Positions 1-12,858 are shown, counted from the first letter of the stretch. The stretch is DNA of 64,000 nt from Planctobacterium marinum (GCF_020687805.1 NZ_JAJEWQ010000007.1:91613-155612), one strand, 5' to 3'. The notes: generated from the sequence alone by a model not told the origin. Numbers and translations: made by a program.

Positions 1-162
1 ATTGAGGTGGGCATTCAAAATGCCTCAATGGCTATTTTGATTGCTATTACCTTTTTATCCAATCCGGCCTACGCCACTTCCGCCGGAGTTTACGGCGTAA
101 CCATGTACATCGGCGCGGTGTTTCTGGCTGTCTGGGCTAAGAAACAATATCAGCGTCGCTAA
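1..162 (+). CDS. C-terminal end of a bile acid:sodium symporter family protein (partial)
   Basis: An open frame enters from the window edge and ends at the TAA at 160-162. It encodes the last 53 residues of a membrane protein. The stretch IEVGIQNASMAILIAI resembles the conserved E-GIQN segment of the bile acid:Na+ symporter (BASS/SBF) family, whose members carry organic anions across the inner membrane with sodium. A second hydrophobic segment follows and the protein ends in a basic tail (KKQYQRR), consistent with a cytoplasmic C-terminus. The start lies outside the window, so substrate and full length cannot be judged. The family call rests on this one motif plus hydrophobicity. Confidence 0.7.
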   Translation: MEVGIQNASMAILIAITFLSNPAYATSAGVYGVTMYIGAVFLAVWAKKQYQRR

Positions 163-301
163 ATTATTCCGGCGTATTAAGGCCAATATTGCAGCCCCGG
201 TGCACTTATTTTAATTAAAACCCGGTCAATGCCTTGCGAGGCTTGATTTTATGGCCTTTAACCTGTTTAATTCCGCAGTTTTATTCGCTCGCCCGGGAAA
301 C

Positions 302-829
302 ATGCGCGTACTGTTAATTGATAATTTCGACTCTTTTACGTTCAATCTGGCTCGTTACTTTGAAGAGCTGGCGTGTTCGGTGCAGGTGGTGAGAAATAAT
401 CAGATCAGTATCGCTGAAGTTAAAAAACTCAGACCGGACCTAATCGTTATATCGCCTGGCCCTTGCTCACCCAATGAAGCCGGTATCTCGCTGCAATTGG
501 TGCAGGAGTTGTCCGGTAAAATTCCGATATTTGGTGTTTGTCTGGGCCATCAGGTCATTGCTCAGGTGTTTGGCGCGGATGTGCAGCGCGCTGCGAAAGT
601 GATGCATGGTAAAGTTTCAACCGTGGCCCATTCGGGTCATAAAATGTTTACTGGCATACCTGAAAAGTTCACAGTTACACGCTATCATTCTTTGGTAGTG
701 GCAGCGCCATCATTACCGGCAGATTTTGAGGTGACTGCCGTCACAGACAACAGCAACAATCAGTCTGTGGAAGTCATGGCGATAGCACACAAGACTTTAC
801 CCTTATGGGGGGGTGCAGTTTCATCCTGA
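302..829 (+). CDS. pabA: Glutamine amidotransferase component II (PabA/TrpG type), frameshifted
   Basis: Class I glutamine amidotransferase that supplies ammonia to aminodeoxychorismate or anthranilate synthase. The start at 302 (MRVLLIDNFDSFT) fits family N-termini better than the upstream in-frame start at 251. The nucleophile elbow GVCLGHQ is present. The frame ends early at 829 as WGGAVSS because there are seven Gs at 807-813. With six, translation would continue as WGVQFHPESHLTEFGHRILH to a TAA at 903-905, a normal product of about 200 residues. The truncated 175-residue product lacks the catalytic His and Glu of HPE. It is therefore a pseudogene, a slippage-regulated gene or a sequencing error. 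PabA-type genes next to argD/astC are common in Alteromonadales and Shewanella. Confidence 0.88.
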   Translation: MRVLLIDNFDSFTFNLARYFEELACSVQVVRNNQISIAEVKKLRPDLIVISPGPCSPNEAGISLQLVQELSGKIPIFGVCLGHQVIAQVFGADVQRAAKVMHGKVSTVAHSGHKMFTGIPEKFTVTRYHSLVVAAPSLPADFEVTAVTDNSNNQSVEVMAIAHKTLPLWGGAVSS

Positions 830-943
830 GTCTCATTTGACTGAGTTTGGTCACCGAATTTTACACAACATATTAGCTTTGGTCGCGGATTCTGCCCGGG
901 CTTAACAACAGACTAGTTTGACAAGAAGATATTGAGAACCGGC

Positions 944-2107
944 ATGACTGGCCAGCAAGACATTCGCACAGATATAGACAACCGTTACTACCATTTATTA
1001 ATGGGCTTACAAACCGGTCAGGCCGCCGCCGGAATCGAAGTCGAAGGCAAGGTTAAGGCCGAACAGTCGGAACAGTTAAATGCCCGCCGGAAATTGCTGG
1101 ATGTAGAACGGATTGCAATGCGGGACAAAGAGCTCAATCAGCGTTCCAAACAACATTATCTGGAAAATATCAGTACCATAGTGCATGAAGAAGTTTGTGA
1201 CCGAATGCAGAAAAAAATCGACAATATTGATGAACTGAGCAGTAAAATCATTGGTATTGATGATGGTCTGGCCGCAGTGTATGACGGCCTGTCTGTGAAA
1301 GCGGCGTCAATTGCCAAAATTGAACCTGGCATTGCCGCCATTCCCTGGTTAGCCAAAGAATTGATGGATCTGGCCAACAGCCCCAAATACCGTAAAACGG
1401 ACCGCTTGGGGAAAGTTGTCAGGTACGAAACGTTGCGTATGGCACTGAGTTTCTTTGGCATTGAAAACCTGAAGTTACTTATACCTATGCTTTCGGTGCA
1501 ACGCTGGATCCCCAAAATCACCGATCCGTATCCCGCCTTTAAACAAAAACTGTGGGAACAGATTATTGCCACCGGTATTAGTTGCCGCAAAATCGCAGAA
1601 CTTTCCAAAGTGGATCCGTTTCATGGGTACGTTGCCGGAATGCACCATGAAATGGGAAAAATTGCCATCAGCAAAATGTTTTTCAAGTTCTTTGACAAGG
1701 TGCTGCAGGAGGCCATGATGGAAGCCCACAAAGAGCAAAAGCGAGAAGAGCATTTAGCCCTGCAGCAGGTTAAAATTGATCCCGATGTGTGGTTGGCCAT
1801 GATGTGGAATCAGTCTTATCAGATTTCAGCCAACGTGATGAAGCACATGAACATGAAACGGGTAATGGTGGCCGGTGCTTTGCAGGAGCTGGCCGATAAA
1901 ACCGCGATTGTTGACCGTTCACCCCTTGGACGGGTACTGGAACAGGGCCGTTGTTATGCCCGCTTTCGAATGCTGCGCAGTTATAAATTGATCAACATGG
2001 AAGATGCCAAACAATACCTGATTGCCTGTCGGATGCCCAAAGGCGCAGTTGCCGCCTTAAAAACCGTTGATATGCGACAGCTAAGCCTGGCATTTGGCGA
2101 AGAATAA
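944..2107 (+). CDS. HDOD domain-containing protein
   Basis: A protein of about 387 residues with a charged, probably helical N-terminal part (roughly 1-120) and an HDOD domain (roughly 125-330). The segment KIEPGIAAIPWLAKELMDLA is typical of the start of HDOD domains, and RYETLRMALSFFGIENLKLL of their core. HDOD proteins are HD-fold relatives that usually lack phosphodiesterase metal ligands and act as signalling or scaffolding proteins. A HHEMGK motif (around residue 230) looks like the HD-like region. The ATG at 944 is preferred; a TTG at 932 is in frame. No partner gene is evident, since it lies between the amidotransferase gene and argD. The target process is unknown. Confidence 0.8.
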   Translation: MTGQQDIRTDIDNRYYHLLMGLQTGQAAAGIEVEGKVKAEQSEQLNARRKLLDVERIAMRDKELNQRSKQHYLENISTIVHEEVCDRMQKKIDNIDELSSKIIGIDDGLAAVYDGLSVKAASIAKIEPGIAAIPWLAKELMDLANSPKYRKTDRLGKVVRYETLRMALSFFGIENLKLLIPMLSVQRWIPKITDPYPAFKQKLWEQIIATGISCRKIAELSKVDPFHGYVAGMHHEMGKIAISKMFFKFFDKVLQEAMMEAHKEQKREEHLALQQVKIDPDVWLAMMWNQSYQISANVMKHMNMKRVMVAGALQELADKTAIVDRSPLGRVLEQGRCYARFRMLRSYKLINMEDAKQYLIACRMPKGAVAALKTVDMRQLSLAFGEE

Positions 2108-3650
<1,543 letters not shown>

Positions 3651-3655
3651 GTCCC

Positions 3656-6168
<2,513 letters not shown>

Positions 6169-6201
6169 ATCTCTGATTTAAAATCACCTTTAATTACATT
6201 C

Positions 6202-6230
6202 ATGCTCATCGCTTAGGCGATGGGCATTTT
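6202..6230 (+). terminator. Intrinsic terminator after astD
   Basis: Inverted repeat with an 11-bp stem (ATGCTCATCGC / GCGATGGGCAT, one G-T wobble), a TTAG loop and a following T-run. It sits 33 nt after the astD stop and just upstream of the real DUF1338 start. Confidence 0.8.
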
Positions 6231-6255
6231 CTGGTTGTTTGAAGTAAGAAAATCT

Positions 6256-7065
6256 ATGAATACGAAACTCGATTCCCTGTTTGCCAATTTGTGGCAAGAC
6301 TATATTAATATCACGCCTTCTGCTCACAAGATCCACGATCTGCTGGGCATGCACGGTGAAATTATCAATGATCATATCGCCCTGCGTACCTTCAATCTTG
6401 AGAAAGTGAACCTGGACAAGATCTCGGCTCATTTCACAGAGCTTGGTTATGTTGAAAAAGGCCAATACCAGTTTGAAGAAAAGAAACTGCGTGCCAAGCA
6501 TTTTGAACACCCTGAAGCCAACCGCCCAAAAGTGTTTATCAGTGAACTGCTGGTGGAAGAGTTTTCTGCTGAGTTACAGGCAACGGTGCAAGACATGGTG
6601 GCGCAGATAGATTCGGCAGCCGTCAGTGCTGAAGGTTTTGTCTATTCAGGCGTACACTGGCAAATCAGCAGCGAGCAGTACGACGCCCTGTTGCAGGAGT
6701 CGGAATACGCGGCCTGGATGGCGGCCTGGGGTTTCCGTGCCAACCACTTTACCGTCAGCTCCAATCACCTTGATAGACTGAGCCAGCTTACCGCTATCAA
6801 TGAAACCCTGAAAGAAGCGGGTTTCGAGCTGAATACCTCTGGTGGCGAAATTAAAGGTGGTGAAGAGGTGTTTTTAGCACAATCTTCCACAATGGCGGAT
6901 AAGGCCGCAGTGAAATTCAGCGACATTGAGCGCGTTATCCCCAGCTGCTTTTATGAATTCGCACAGCGTTACCCCATGCCGAATGGTCAGTTATATCAGG
7001 GATTTGTAGCGGCTTCTGCGGATAAGATCTTTGAAAGTACTAACGCCCGAAAGCTGGACAGTTAA
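6256..7065 (+). CDS. DUF1338 family protein (HglS/YdcJ-like 2-oxoacid dioxygenase/decarboxylase fold)
   Basis: A 269-residue member of the DUF1338 family. Characterised relatives (HglS, YdcJ) are non-haem Fe(II) enzymes; HglS converts 2-oxoadipate to 2-hydroxyglutarate. Metal-ligand candidates are the His in DHIALRTF (about residue 40), the His in RANHFTV and a Glu in the C-terminal half. The short form seen here differs from the roughly 450-residue YdcJ type, so the substrate may differ. The ATG at 6256 is chosen over 6220 because 6220 lies inside the astD terminator hairpin. Its place behind the AST genes recurs in Alteromonadales and suggests a link to amino-acid catabolism, which is inference. 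Confidence 0.82.
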   Translation: MNTKLDSLFANLWQDYINITPSAHKIHDLLGMHGEIINDHIALRTFNLEKVNLDKISAHFTELGYVEKGQYQFEEKKLRAKHFEHPEANRPKVFISELLVEEFSAELQATVQDMVAQIDSAAVSAEGFVYSGVHWQISSEQYDALLQESEYAAWMAAWGFRANHFTVSSNHLDRLSQLTAINETLKEAGFELNTSGGEIKGGEEVFLAQSSTMADKAAVKFSDIERVIPSCFYEFAQRYPMPNGQLYQGFVAASADKIFESTNARKLDS

Positions 7066-7100
7066 TCAGTTTCAGTATGACGTAGTTTGCACGTCAGTGT

Positions 7101-7140
7101 AAAAAATAGAAGTAGCTCCCGACGGAGCTACTTCAGTTTC
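7101..7140. terminator. Bidirectional terminator between DUF1338 gene and TonB receptor
   Basis: 11-bp perfect stem GAAGTAGCTCC (7109-7119) / GGAGCTACTTC (7124-7134) with a four-base loop. An A-run at 7101-7106 gives a U-run on the minus transcript, so it should mainly end the leftward receptor gene. On the plus strand the downstream T content is modest. Confidence 0.75.
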
Positions 7141-7163
7141 ATTTCTCTATCCCGGTAACTTAA

Positions 7164-9305
7164 CTACCAACTGTAGCGAATGCTTGCCTGGGCATTTCTT
7201 GGAGCGCCAAAAAATCCCTGATTGTAGAAATCGATACTGGAAAAGTACTTTTCGTCAAATACATTGTTAATATTTGCCGATAGCACCCAGGCAGGAGTCA
7301 ATTGATAACTGGCCATCAGATTGACGACGGTGTAGCTGTCTTGTGTAAATGTTTCGCCATTGGGACCTGCGCCAGGATTTTCTGTTTTGCTTTGCCAGTT
7401 GGCGTTAATGCCAAAGGTGATCGCGTCTGACAGTGAGTACAGGGCACTGGTTTTTATCATGGATTTCGGTAAGAAGGGGGCAAAGTTACTGCCATCCACG
7501 TCTTCTGCATCATTGTAGGTATAGCTTAGTAAAACGTTAAGTTGCTCAGTAATATGCCCGTTTAGTTCCACTTCAAAGCCCGTGGTTTTCGCTCCTTTCA
7601 CAGCTATCGACGGGAAGATTGTTGTGCCGGGTAGTGGTTCGGTATTATTGGGATCTGAAATGGCCAGATTGTCTTCCTCGACTTCATACACTGCGACACT
7701 GGCACTGAGCATGTCATTGAAAAAGTCCCCTTTAATGCCTAGTTCGAGGTTCGTACCTTCCACCGGACCAATAAGTTCATTGTTGGCGTTACGCGCTTCC
7801 TGCGGCTGGAAAATTTCTGTGTAGCTGCCGTACACTGAAATATAACGATTGATCGCATATACCAGGCCCGCATAAGGGGTATTTACATGGTCATTATCAT
7901 ACTTACTACTCGCCCAGGGCGATGCGGCATCGTACTCGTAGTTGGTGATCCGGTTACCTATGATGGCGGTCAGCTTGTCTGTCAGGCTCAGCTTTGCGGC
8001 TGCGTAAACACCCTGCTGGGTGTGGGATTCGGTGGTGGAATAATTAGGAGTATCACCAAAGTTTAATTCAGGCACTCCCTGACCCCAGTTGAAGATACTG
8101 GGGATCACTATGGCATCGGCCGTGCCGTATGAGCTTGCATCAACATCCTGTTTGGCGTGTAACAGGCCCGCGGTTAGCTGGTGCTCACGGCCAAACAGTG
8201 TAAAGGGACCAGACAGTAATAGTCTCACCGAGGTCTGCTCTCTGTCTGATACATAATTGTTGGGAGATGCACTAAATCCCTCACCGGTTTCGCGACTGGG
8301 AAACCCGGAAAAATACAGCAGGTAGCCATTCATATCATCTTCTCTTTGCTCAATATCGGCCTGCAAGTTCCAGTTGTTGTCAAAGGCGTGTTCCAGTTTG
8401 ATAAAGGCGTTCATACCTTCACGGGCCCAGCTGTTCCATGGTGATGCGGTGGTTGTTTCCACGGGTAAGTCGTCGGTTTGTGTGCCGTCTGAATAGAACA
8501 GTGGCAAGGCGCCCCACATACTGCCTTTGGGGTTGCGCTCACTGTAATCTGCGCCGGCGGTGATCCGGGTTTGGTCAGTGATATCTGCGGCGACTACGGC
8601 ATAGACCTGGGTATTGTCTTTTTCTGATAAACGTACATAACTGTCGCCTTGTTCATGGGCTATTGCCACTCTGGCTCTGACATTGCCGTCATCGCTGAGT
8701 AATTGCGAGTGATCCGCTTCCAGTCTGACGTTACTCCATGAACCGATTTCCAGACTGGCATAGCCAGTGTTATCCATTTTGGGACGTTTGCGAATTAAGT
8801 TGATGGCCGCTGAAGGTTCACCGGAGCCGGTTAGCAGGCCGGTGGCACCGCGCACCACTTCAACCCGGTCAAACAAAATAGAGTCTGCCAGCGCTTCACT
8901 GAAAAAGCTGTTGTAAGCGATGGGTACACCGTCTAACTGGAAATTGGTGACATCCCGGCCACGAGAACGGAAGAAATAGCGGTCTGTTTCTGCCTGTTGT
9001 GCCTGAATGCCGGGCGCAAACTGCATCACGTCCGCGACGGTATCCAGTGCAAAACTATCTATCAGGGTGCTATCAATAATGGAGATAGACTGAGGCGTTT
9101 CACGCAAGGTCAGTGGCAATCCTGTTGCCGTGGTTGCCTGATCTAAGCGACTACCTGTGACTTCTATATGCTCGAAGATCTTTTCTCTGACGTTGTCATC
9201 CTGAGAAGCGGGTGCTGCCTGTTCATTTTGTTGTGCGTTGGAAACTATCGGTAAAAGTGCGGAAACTACCGCCAAACGACAGAGATTTCGCTTAAATGTG
9301 TTCAT
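7164..9305 (-). CDS. TonB-dependent siderophore receptor
   Basis: Outer-membrane receptor of 713 residues. A signal peptide (MNTFKRNLCRLAVVSALLPIVSNA) precedes a plug domain with LRETPQSISIID, VMQFAPGI and RSRGRDVTNFQLDGVPI, then the FDRVEVVRGATGLLTGSGEPSA segment typical of FhuA/FpvA/FoxA-like ferric-siderophore receptors. The 22-strand barrel ends in the aromatic SIRYSW. The start at 9305 is chosen because it begins the signal peptide; the longer frame to 9425 is a non-coding leader. A near-perfect Fur box lies 36-55 bp upstream. The siderophore is unknown; no synthesis genes are nearby. TonB and ExbB are absent, but a lone ExbD is 3.5 kb away. Confidence 0.93.
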   Translation of the reverse strand: MNTFKRNLCRLAVVSALLPIVSNAQQNEQAAPASQDDNVREKIFEHIEVTGSRLDQATTATGLPLTLRETPQSISIIDSTLIDSFALDTVADVMQFAPGIQAQQAETDRYFFRSRGRDVTNFQLDGVPIAYNSFFSEALADSILFDRVEVVRGATGLLTGSGEPSAAINLIRKRPKMDNTGYASLEIGSWSNVRLEADHSQLLSDDGNVRARVAIAHEQGDSYVRLSEKDNTQVYAVVAADITDQTRITAGADYSERNPKGSMWGALPLFYSDGTQTDDLPVETTTASPWNSWAREGMNAFIKLEHAFDNNWNLQADIEQREDDMNGYLLYFSGFPSRETGEGFSASPNNYVSDREQTSVRLLLSGPFTLFGREHQLTAGLLHAKQDVDASSYGTADAIVIPSIFNWGQGVPELNFGDTPNYSTTESHTQQGVYAAAKLSLTDKLTAIIGNRITNYEYDAASPWASSKYDNDHVNTPYAGLVYAINRYISVYGSYTEIFQPQEARNANNELIGPVEGTNLELGIKGDFFNDMLSASVAVYEVEEDNLAISDPNNTEPLPGTTIFPSIAVKGAKTTGFEVELNGHITEQLNVLLSYTYNDAEDVDGSNFAPFLPKSMIKTSALYSLSDAITFGINANWQSKTENPGAGPNGETFTQDSYTVVNLMASYQLTPAWVLSANINNVFDEKYFSSIDFYNQGFFGAPRNAQASIRYSW

Positions 9306-9340
9306 AAAATGGCCTTGTGTTGCTGTATTGTTCTGGCGCG

Positions 9341-9360
9341 AATGATAATGGTTATCAATA
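9341..9360 (-). promoter_or_regulatory. Fur box of the TonB receptor gene
   Basis: AATGATAATGGTTATCAATA contains the perfect palindrome TGATAA-TGG-TTATCA (9343-9357), close to the classical GATAATGATAATCATTATC Fur consensus. It is 36 bp upstream of the receptor start, in the right place to block transcription under iron sufficiency. Confidence 0.82.
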
Positions 9361-9468
9361 CGGTGTGTCGAGGGGTTTTTATAACAATGTTGGTCTAAGT
9401 CATCGTTTCCTGGCACAAGCAACACTCAGTCACAGCACTGGACATCGCAATGAGTCGCATTATAATGT

Positions 9469-9489
9469 AAATAAGAATCAATAATATTT
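9469..9489 (+). promoter_or_regulatory. Possible second Fur-like site
   Basis: AAATAAGAATCAATAATATTT is an AT-rich partial match to Fur-box repeats, about 100 bp upstream of the di-haem gene. If real, one intergenic region would iron-regulate both divergent units. The match is weak. Confidence 0.35.
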
Positions 9490-9589
9490 ACTGCAGCTGA
9501 TATCAATCTCTGGTTATGAGCTGGCTGCACATCATTGCCGGATCGGCAGACAAACCAAACTCAGAATCCTGATACTACCCGGAGCAGAT

Positions 9590-11008
9590 TTGAACCGTCA
9601 TTTCCCCGTCATTTTGTGGGCTTTCGCGAACCTGGCTCTCTTTGGGTGTGTCCCTGCGCCCGTGCCGGATTACGATATGCGTGAAGCGCAGCCCGGCGGT
9701 GGTATGACGGCCGGCCGATTATCAGAGCGAACCTATATCGTTCCGGGGCAGAATTTAGATAATGCTCAGAAGCTGGATTACTGGACCGGCTTTTCTTTGT
9801 TTCGGGATCCCTGGGTCATTGCGCCCAGCTCCACAACCGACCGGGATGGCCTGGGGCCCCTGTTTAATACCCGTTCCTGCATTAGTTGTCACACTGCCGG
9901 CGGTCGGGGGGATGTCGCTATTGAGGGGATCAGTAAGCCATCGGCGCTGGTATTGCGCCTGGGGCCAGAAAAGGATTCAGCACCATTAACAGAGCCAAAT
10001 TATGGTGGGCAGCTGCAATCACGTGCCATCGCGCTTGCCCATAGCAACATGGCGGCCCCGCTGCAACCCGAGGGAAAATTAAGCCTCAGCTATCTGGAAG
10101 TGGCGCGCTATCAGATAGATGGTGTTGACTATCCACTGATGCAGCCGCAATACCAGTTGGTGGATCTGGCTTATGGTGAGCTGGCCGAAGGTATTGGCCT
10201 GTCACCACGGCTGGCACCTGTGATATATGGTCTGGGGTTACTGGATGCCATTTCAGATGTTGATTTGTTAGCCCAGGAAGATGCGCAGGATAGCAACGAG
10301 GATGGTATTTCCGGGCGTTATAACCGTGTGCCTGATGCAGCTACCGGCGAGTTGGCATTGGGTCGTCTGGGCTTAAAAGCGAAACATCCCAATTTAAAAC
10401 AACAGATTGCTGCTGCCTTTCGGGATGATATTGGTATCACCAATACACTGTTTCCCAATGAGGCCTGTACTGAGTACCAGCAAGATTGCCGGAAACTGGC
10501 CGAATCAGGGGGGCACGAGTCAGTGGAAATCCCCGATAAGCTGCTGAACCTGGTGCTGAATTTTTCAGCATTTATGGCAGTGCCTCCGGCGCGTAATACG
10601 CAAAGTGAGGCGTTTCTTAAAGGGCGGCAGAGTTTTTATCAGTCAGGATGCGCCAGCTGCCATACACCGAGTTACCGGACTGATCCCGGCTATCCGGTTA
10701 CTGCGCTGGCAGGACAGACTATCTGGCCATACACTGACCTGGCATTGCACGATATGGGGGCGCTGTTGGCTGATGGCGTGCGGGAACATTCAGCCACAGG
10801 CACTGAATGGCGCACTCCGCCACTATGGGGAATCGGGCTGAGATCTCAGTATGGACAACAGCAGGCCTACCTGCATGACGGGCGAGCCACCAGTCTGGTG
10901 GAGGCAATACTTTGGCATGGTGGAGAGGCTGAGCGAAGTAAACAACGCTTTATTGCACTGCGTACCGATGAGCGACAGGCACTTATCCGTTTTCTAAATT
11001 CGATTTAA
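9590..11008 (+). CDS. Di-haem oxidoreductase-family lipoprotein (thiol oxidoreductase-like)
   Basis: A 472-residue cytochrome-c-type protein of the di-haem oxidoreductase (DUF1111/DHOR) family. It has a lipoprotein signal ending LALFGC and two haem-binding sites: CISCH at about 97-101, and CASCH at about 354-358. Family proteins are periplasmic or outer-membrane-facing and typically sit beside imelysin (IrpA/EfeO-like) and DUF1513 genes in iron-regulated operons. Here DUF1513 follows after 42 nt, but no imelysin is present. Translation most likely begins at the TTG at 9590, behind GGAGC. It is divergent from the Fur-box receptor, supporting a role in iron handling. The redox partner and substrate are unknown. 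Confidence 0.87.
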   Translation: MNRHFPVILWAFANLALFGCVPAPVPDYDMREAQPGGGMTAGRLSERTYIVPGQNLDNAQKLDYWTGFSLFRDPWVIAPSSTTDRDGLGPLFNTRSCISCHTAGGRGDVAIEGISKPSALVLRLGPEKDSAPLTEPNYGGQLQSRAIALAHSNMAAPLQPEGKLSLSYLEVARYQIDGVDYPLMQPQYQLVDLAYGELAEGIGLSPRLAPVIYGLGLLDAISDVDLLAQEDAQDSNEDGISGRYNRVPDAATGELALGRLGLKAKHPNLKQQIAAAFRDDIGITNTLFPNEACTEYQQDCRKLAESGGHESVEIPDKLLNLVLNFSAFMAVPPARNTQSEAFLKGRQSFYQSGCASCHTPSYRTDPGYPVTALAGQTIWPYTDLALHDMGALLADGVREHSATGTEWRTPPLWGIGLRSQYGQQQAYLHDGRATSLVEAILWHGGEAERSKQRFIALRTDERQALIRFLNSI

Positions 11009-11050
11009 GGGTGTCAGTGTTCAATATAACTATCAATCAGGAGAAGTGAA

Positions 11051-12136
11051 TTGCTGCGACGAGATTTTTTGAGCTATGCCGGCGCGCTGTCATTGAGTGG
11101 GCTGTTACCAGGCTGCAGCCGGTTCAGTCAGGCATCTGACGTGGTACTGGCAAGTGCCTCTTCCGATTATATCGGGAATTATTATGCGGTAGCGGTCAAC
11201 CTTGCCGGGGAGTTACTCAGTAAGGTGCAATTGCCGCAACGAGGCCATGAAGTACTGGCATTACCCCACAAACCGGGACATGCGTTGGTGGTTGCACGTC
11301 GCCCGGACCGTTATCTGGTGGAAGTAGATTTTAACAACAGCGTGATTAGTCGACAGATCACCAGTGAGCCGGACACGCACTTTTATGGTCACGCCTGTCT
11401 TTCGCCTGATAACCAATACCTGTATACCACTGAGAACCGGTTCTCTGATGGACGGGGCGTGATTGTGGTGCGGGATTTACACAACCTGCAGGTGCTGGAG
11501 CGATTTGATTCCGGCGGTATTGGTCCCCACGACATCGCCTTTTTGCCTGATGGTAAAACACTGGCAATAGGCAATGGTGGTATACAAACTCACCCTGATT
11601 ATCAACGCGTTAAGTTAAACCTGGATACGATGGCGCCAAACCTCAGTTATCTGGATATCGGCAGCGGAAAATTGATGGCCAGTTATCATCCGCAAAATCA
11701 TCAGTTGAGTATGCGGCATCTCGATGTCAGGGAAGATGGCAAGGTATTCATTGGCGTACAGTATCAGGGACCAGAACAGGATATTGTGCCTTTGGTGTAC
11801 GCGCACCAAGGCGAAGACCAGTTAATCGCCTTCGATGCCCCGGATGAGCAGTGGCGTAGTATGCATCAGTATACCAGTAGTGTCGTGGTAAAAGATCAAA
11901 AGCTGTTTGTAACCTGTCCCAGGGGCGGATATCTAAAATCCTGGCATGCCGACGAACATCGCTTTATCGCCAGCGACAGTATGTCGGATGTGTCGGGATT
12001 GTGTTTGTTGGGTCAGCAGTTAACTGCTTCAACAGGCCATGGCCAGCTGTTAAAACAGGCGGGTAAAGATTATCTGGCGAGCGAGGTGGACGGCATTCGC
12101 TTTGACAACCATATGACCACATTGTACAGCGCCTGA
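11051..12136 (+). CDS. DUF1513 domain-containing protein (Tat/lipoprotein signal)
   Basis: A 361-residue protein with an RRDFLSYAGALSLSG twin-arginine signal that also ends in a lipobox-like LLPGC. It is probably exported folded and possibly lipid-anchored. The rest matches the DUF1513 family, thought to form a beta-propeller; repeated motifs include GHACLSPDNQYLYTTEN, IGPHDIAFLPDGKTLAIGNGG and FIGVQYQGPEQD. No enzymatic activity is established for the family. It is the standard downstream partner of di-haem oxidoreductase and imelysin genes. The start is a TTG with a strong AGGAGAAG ribosome-binding site, like the TTG of its neighbour. An intrinsic terminator follows at once. Confidence 0.87.
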   Translation: MLRRDFLSYAGALSLSGLLPGCSRFSQASDVVLASASSDYIGNYYAVAVNLAGELLSKVQLPQRGHEVLALPHKPGHALVVARRPDRYLVEVDFNNSVISRQITSEPDTHFYGHACLSPDNQYLYTTENRFSDGRGVIVVRDLHNLQVLERFDSGGIGPHDIAFLPDGKTLAIGNGGIQTHPDYQRVKLNLDTMAPNLSYLDIGSGKLMASYHPQNHQLSMRHLDVREDGKVFIGVQYQGPEQDIVPLVYAHQGEDQLIAFDAPDEQWRSMHQYTSSVVVKDQKLFVTCPRGGYLKSWHADEHRFIASDSMSDVSGLCLLGQQLTASTGHGQLLKQAGKDYLASEVDGIRFDNHMTTLYSA

Positions 12137-12141
12137 GCAAG

Positions 12142-12169
12142 AAAAACCCGCTTTGAAGCGGGTTGTTTT
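12142..12169 (+). terminator. Intrinsic terminator after the DUF1513 gene
   Basis: AACCCGCTT (12145-12153) pairs with AAGCGGGTT (12156-12164) and is followed by GTTTT. It lies directly after the DUF1513 stop codon. Confidence 0.8.
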
Positions 12170-12190
12170 GGATGGGTTGCTTTGGACGGG

Positions 12191-12757
12191 TTAGTTTAAG
12201 TCTTCATCTACCCAGAATTTGGTACCTTTAATGGTGGCCTGTAAAGCAAGACCCGATTCGGTAAAGGTATAAACGGTAACATCACCATAATAGGCTTCGC
12301 CTTCCACGGAAGCGCCTTTATCTCCGGCCTTGGCGGCTGCATCGGCGTTGCCACCAAAGGTCCAGCCTGATTCGATAAAGCGGTTAAGTGCCTTTTCATT
12401 GTGGAATACCATGACAATGCGATAGTCTTTGGCGCCAAAGCCCAGACCAACCCCACCTTCTGCCATATTCATGTAGGTGTGTTTTCCGGTACGCATGTTC
12501 TTAGCGACACCATAACCACCACCGGCGGCCACAAAAATCACATTGACGTTGGCATTGGAAAACACTGCGTAACCGGCAGCCGTATTGACCTGGCTTCGGG
12601 TATCGGGTTTTTCCTCGAATAACTGTGTTAAGACCTGATCTTTCATTTGCAATACACGTTGTTGCTGTTCCTGCACTGTGCCCTCTGAAGACGTGCCGGC
12701 ACAACCCAGCATTGAAACTATCGCAATCATCAAAAATAAACGGCGAAGATACTGCAT
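12191..12757 (-). CDS. SYLF/YSC84-domain lipoprotein
   Basis: About 188 residues with a lipoprotein signal (MQYLRRLFLMIAIVSMLGC) and a SYLF (Ysc84 actin-binding/lipid-binding) domain. The segments GYAVFSNANVNVIFVAAGGGYG and GGVGLGFGAKDYRIVMVF are the glycine-rich, beta-rich pattern of this family, which binds phosphoinositides in eukaryotes and is of unknown function in bacterial envelopes. The start at 12757 has a clear AGGAGTC Shine-Dalgarno; the frame open to 12781 adds residues before the signal peptide. It is convergent with the DUF1513 gene. It looks monocistronic, because a terminator separates it from exbD upstream. Confidence 0.85.
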   Translation of the reverse strand: MQYLRRLFLMIAIVSMLGCAGTSSEGTVQEQQQRVLQMKDQVLTQLFEEKPDTRSQVNTAAGYAVFSNANVNVIFVAAGGGYGVAKNMRTGKHTYMNMAEGGVGLGFGAKDYRIVMVFHNEKALNRFIESGWTFGGNADAAAKAGDKGASVEGEAYYGDVTVYTFTESGLALQATIKGTKFWVDEDLN

Positions 12758-12815
12758 AGAGACTCCTTTTTGTTTAGTCACTGATATTTTACGTTATGGC
12801 ATAAATTCAGGGCAT

Positions 12816-12840
12816 AAAAAAAGCTCCCAATTGGGAGCTT
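12816..12840 (-). terminator. Terminator of exbD (minus strand)
   Basis: AAGCTCCC (12821-12828) and GGGAGCTT (12833-12840) around an AATT loop. The A-run at 12816-12822 gives a U-tract on the leftward transcript, 19 nt after the exbD stop. Confidence 0.78.
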
Positions 12841-12858
12841 CTTCTCAAACTTTAACGG

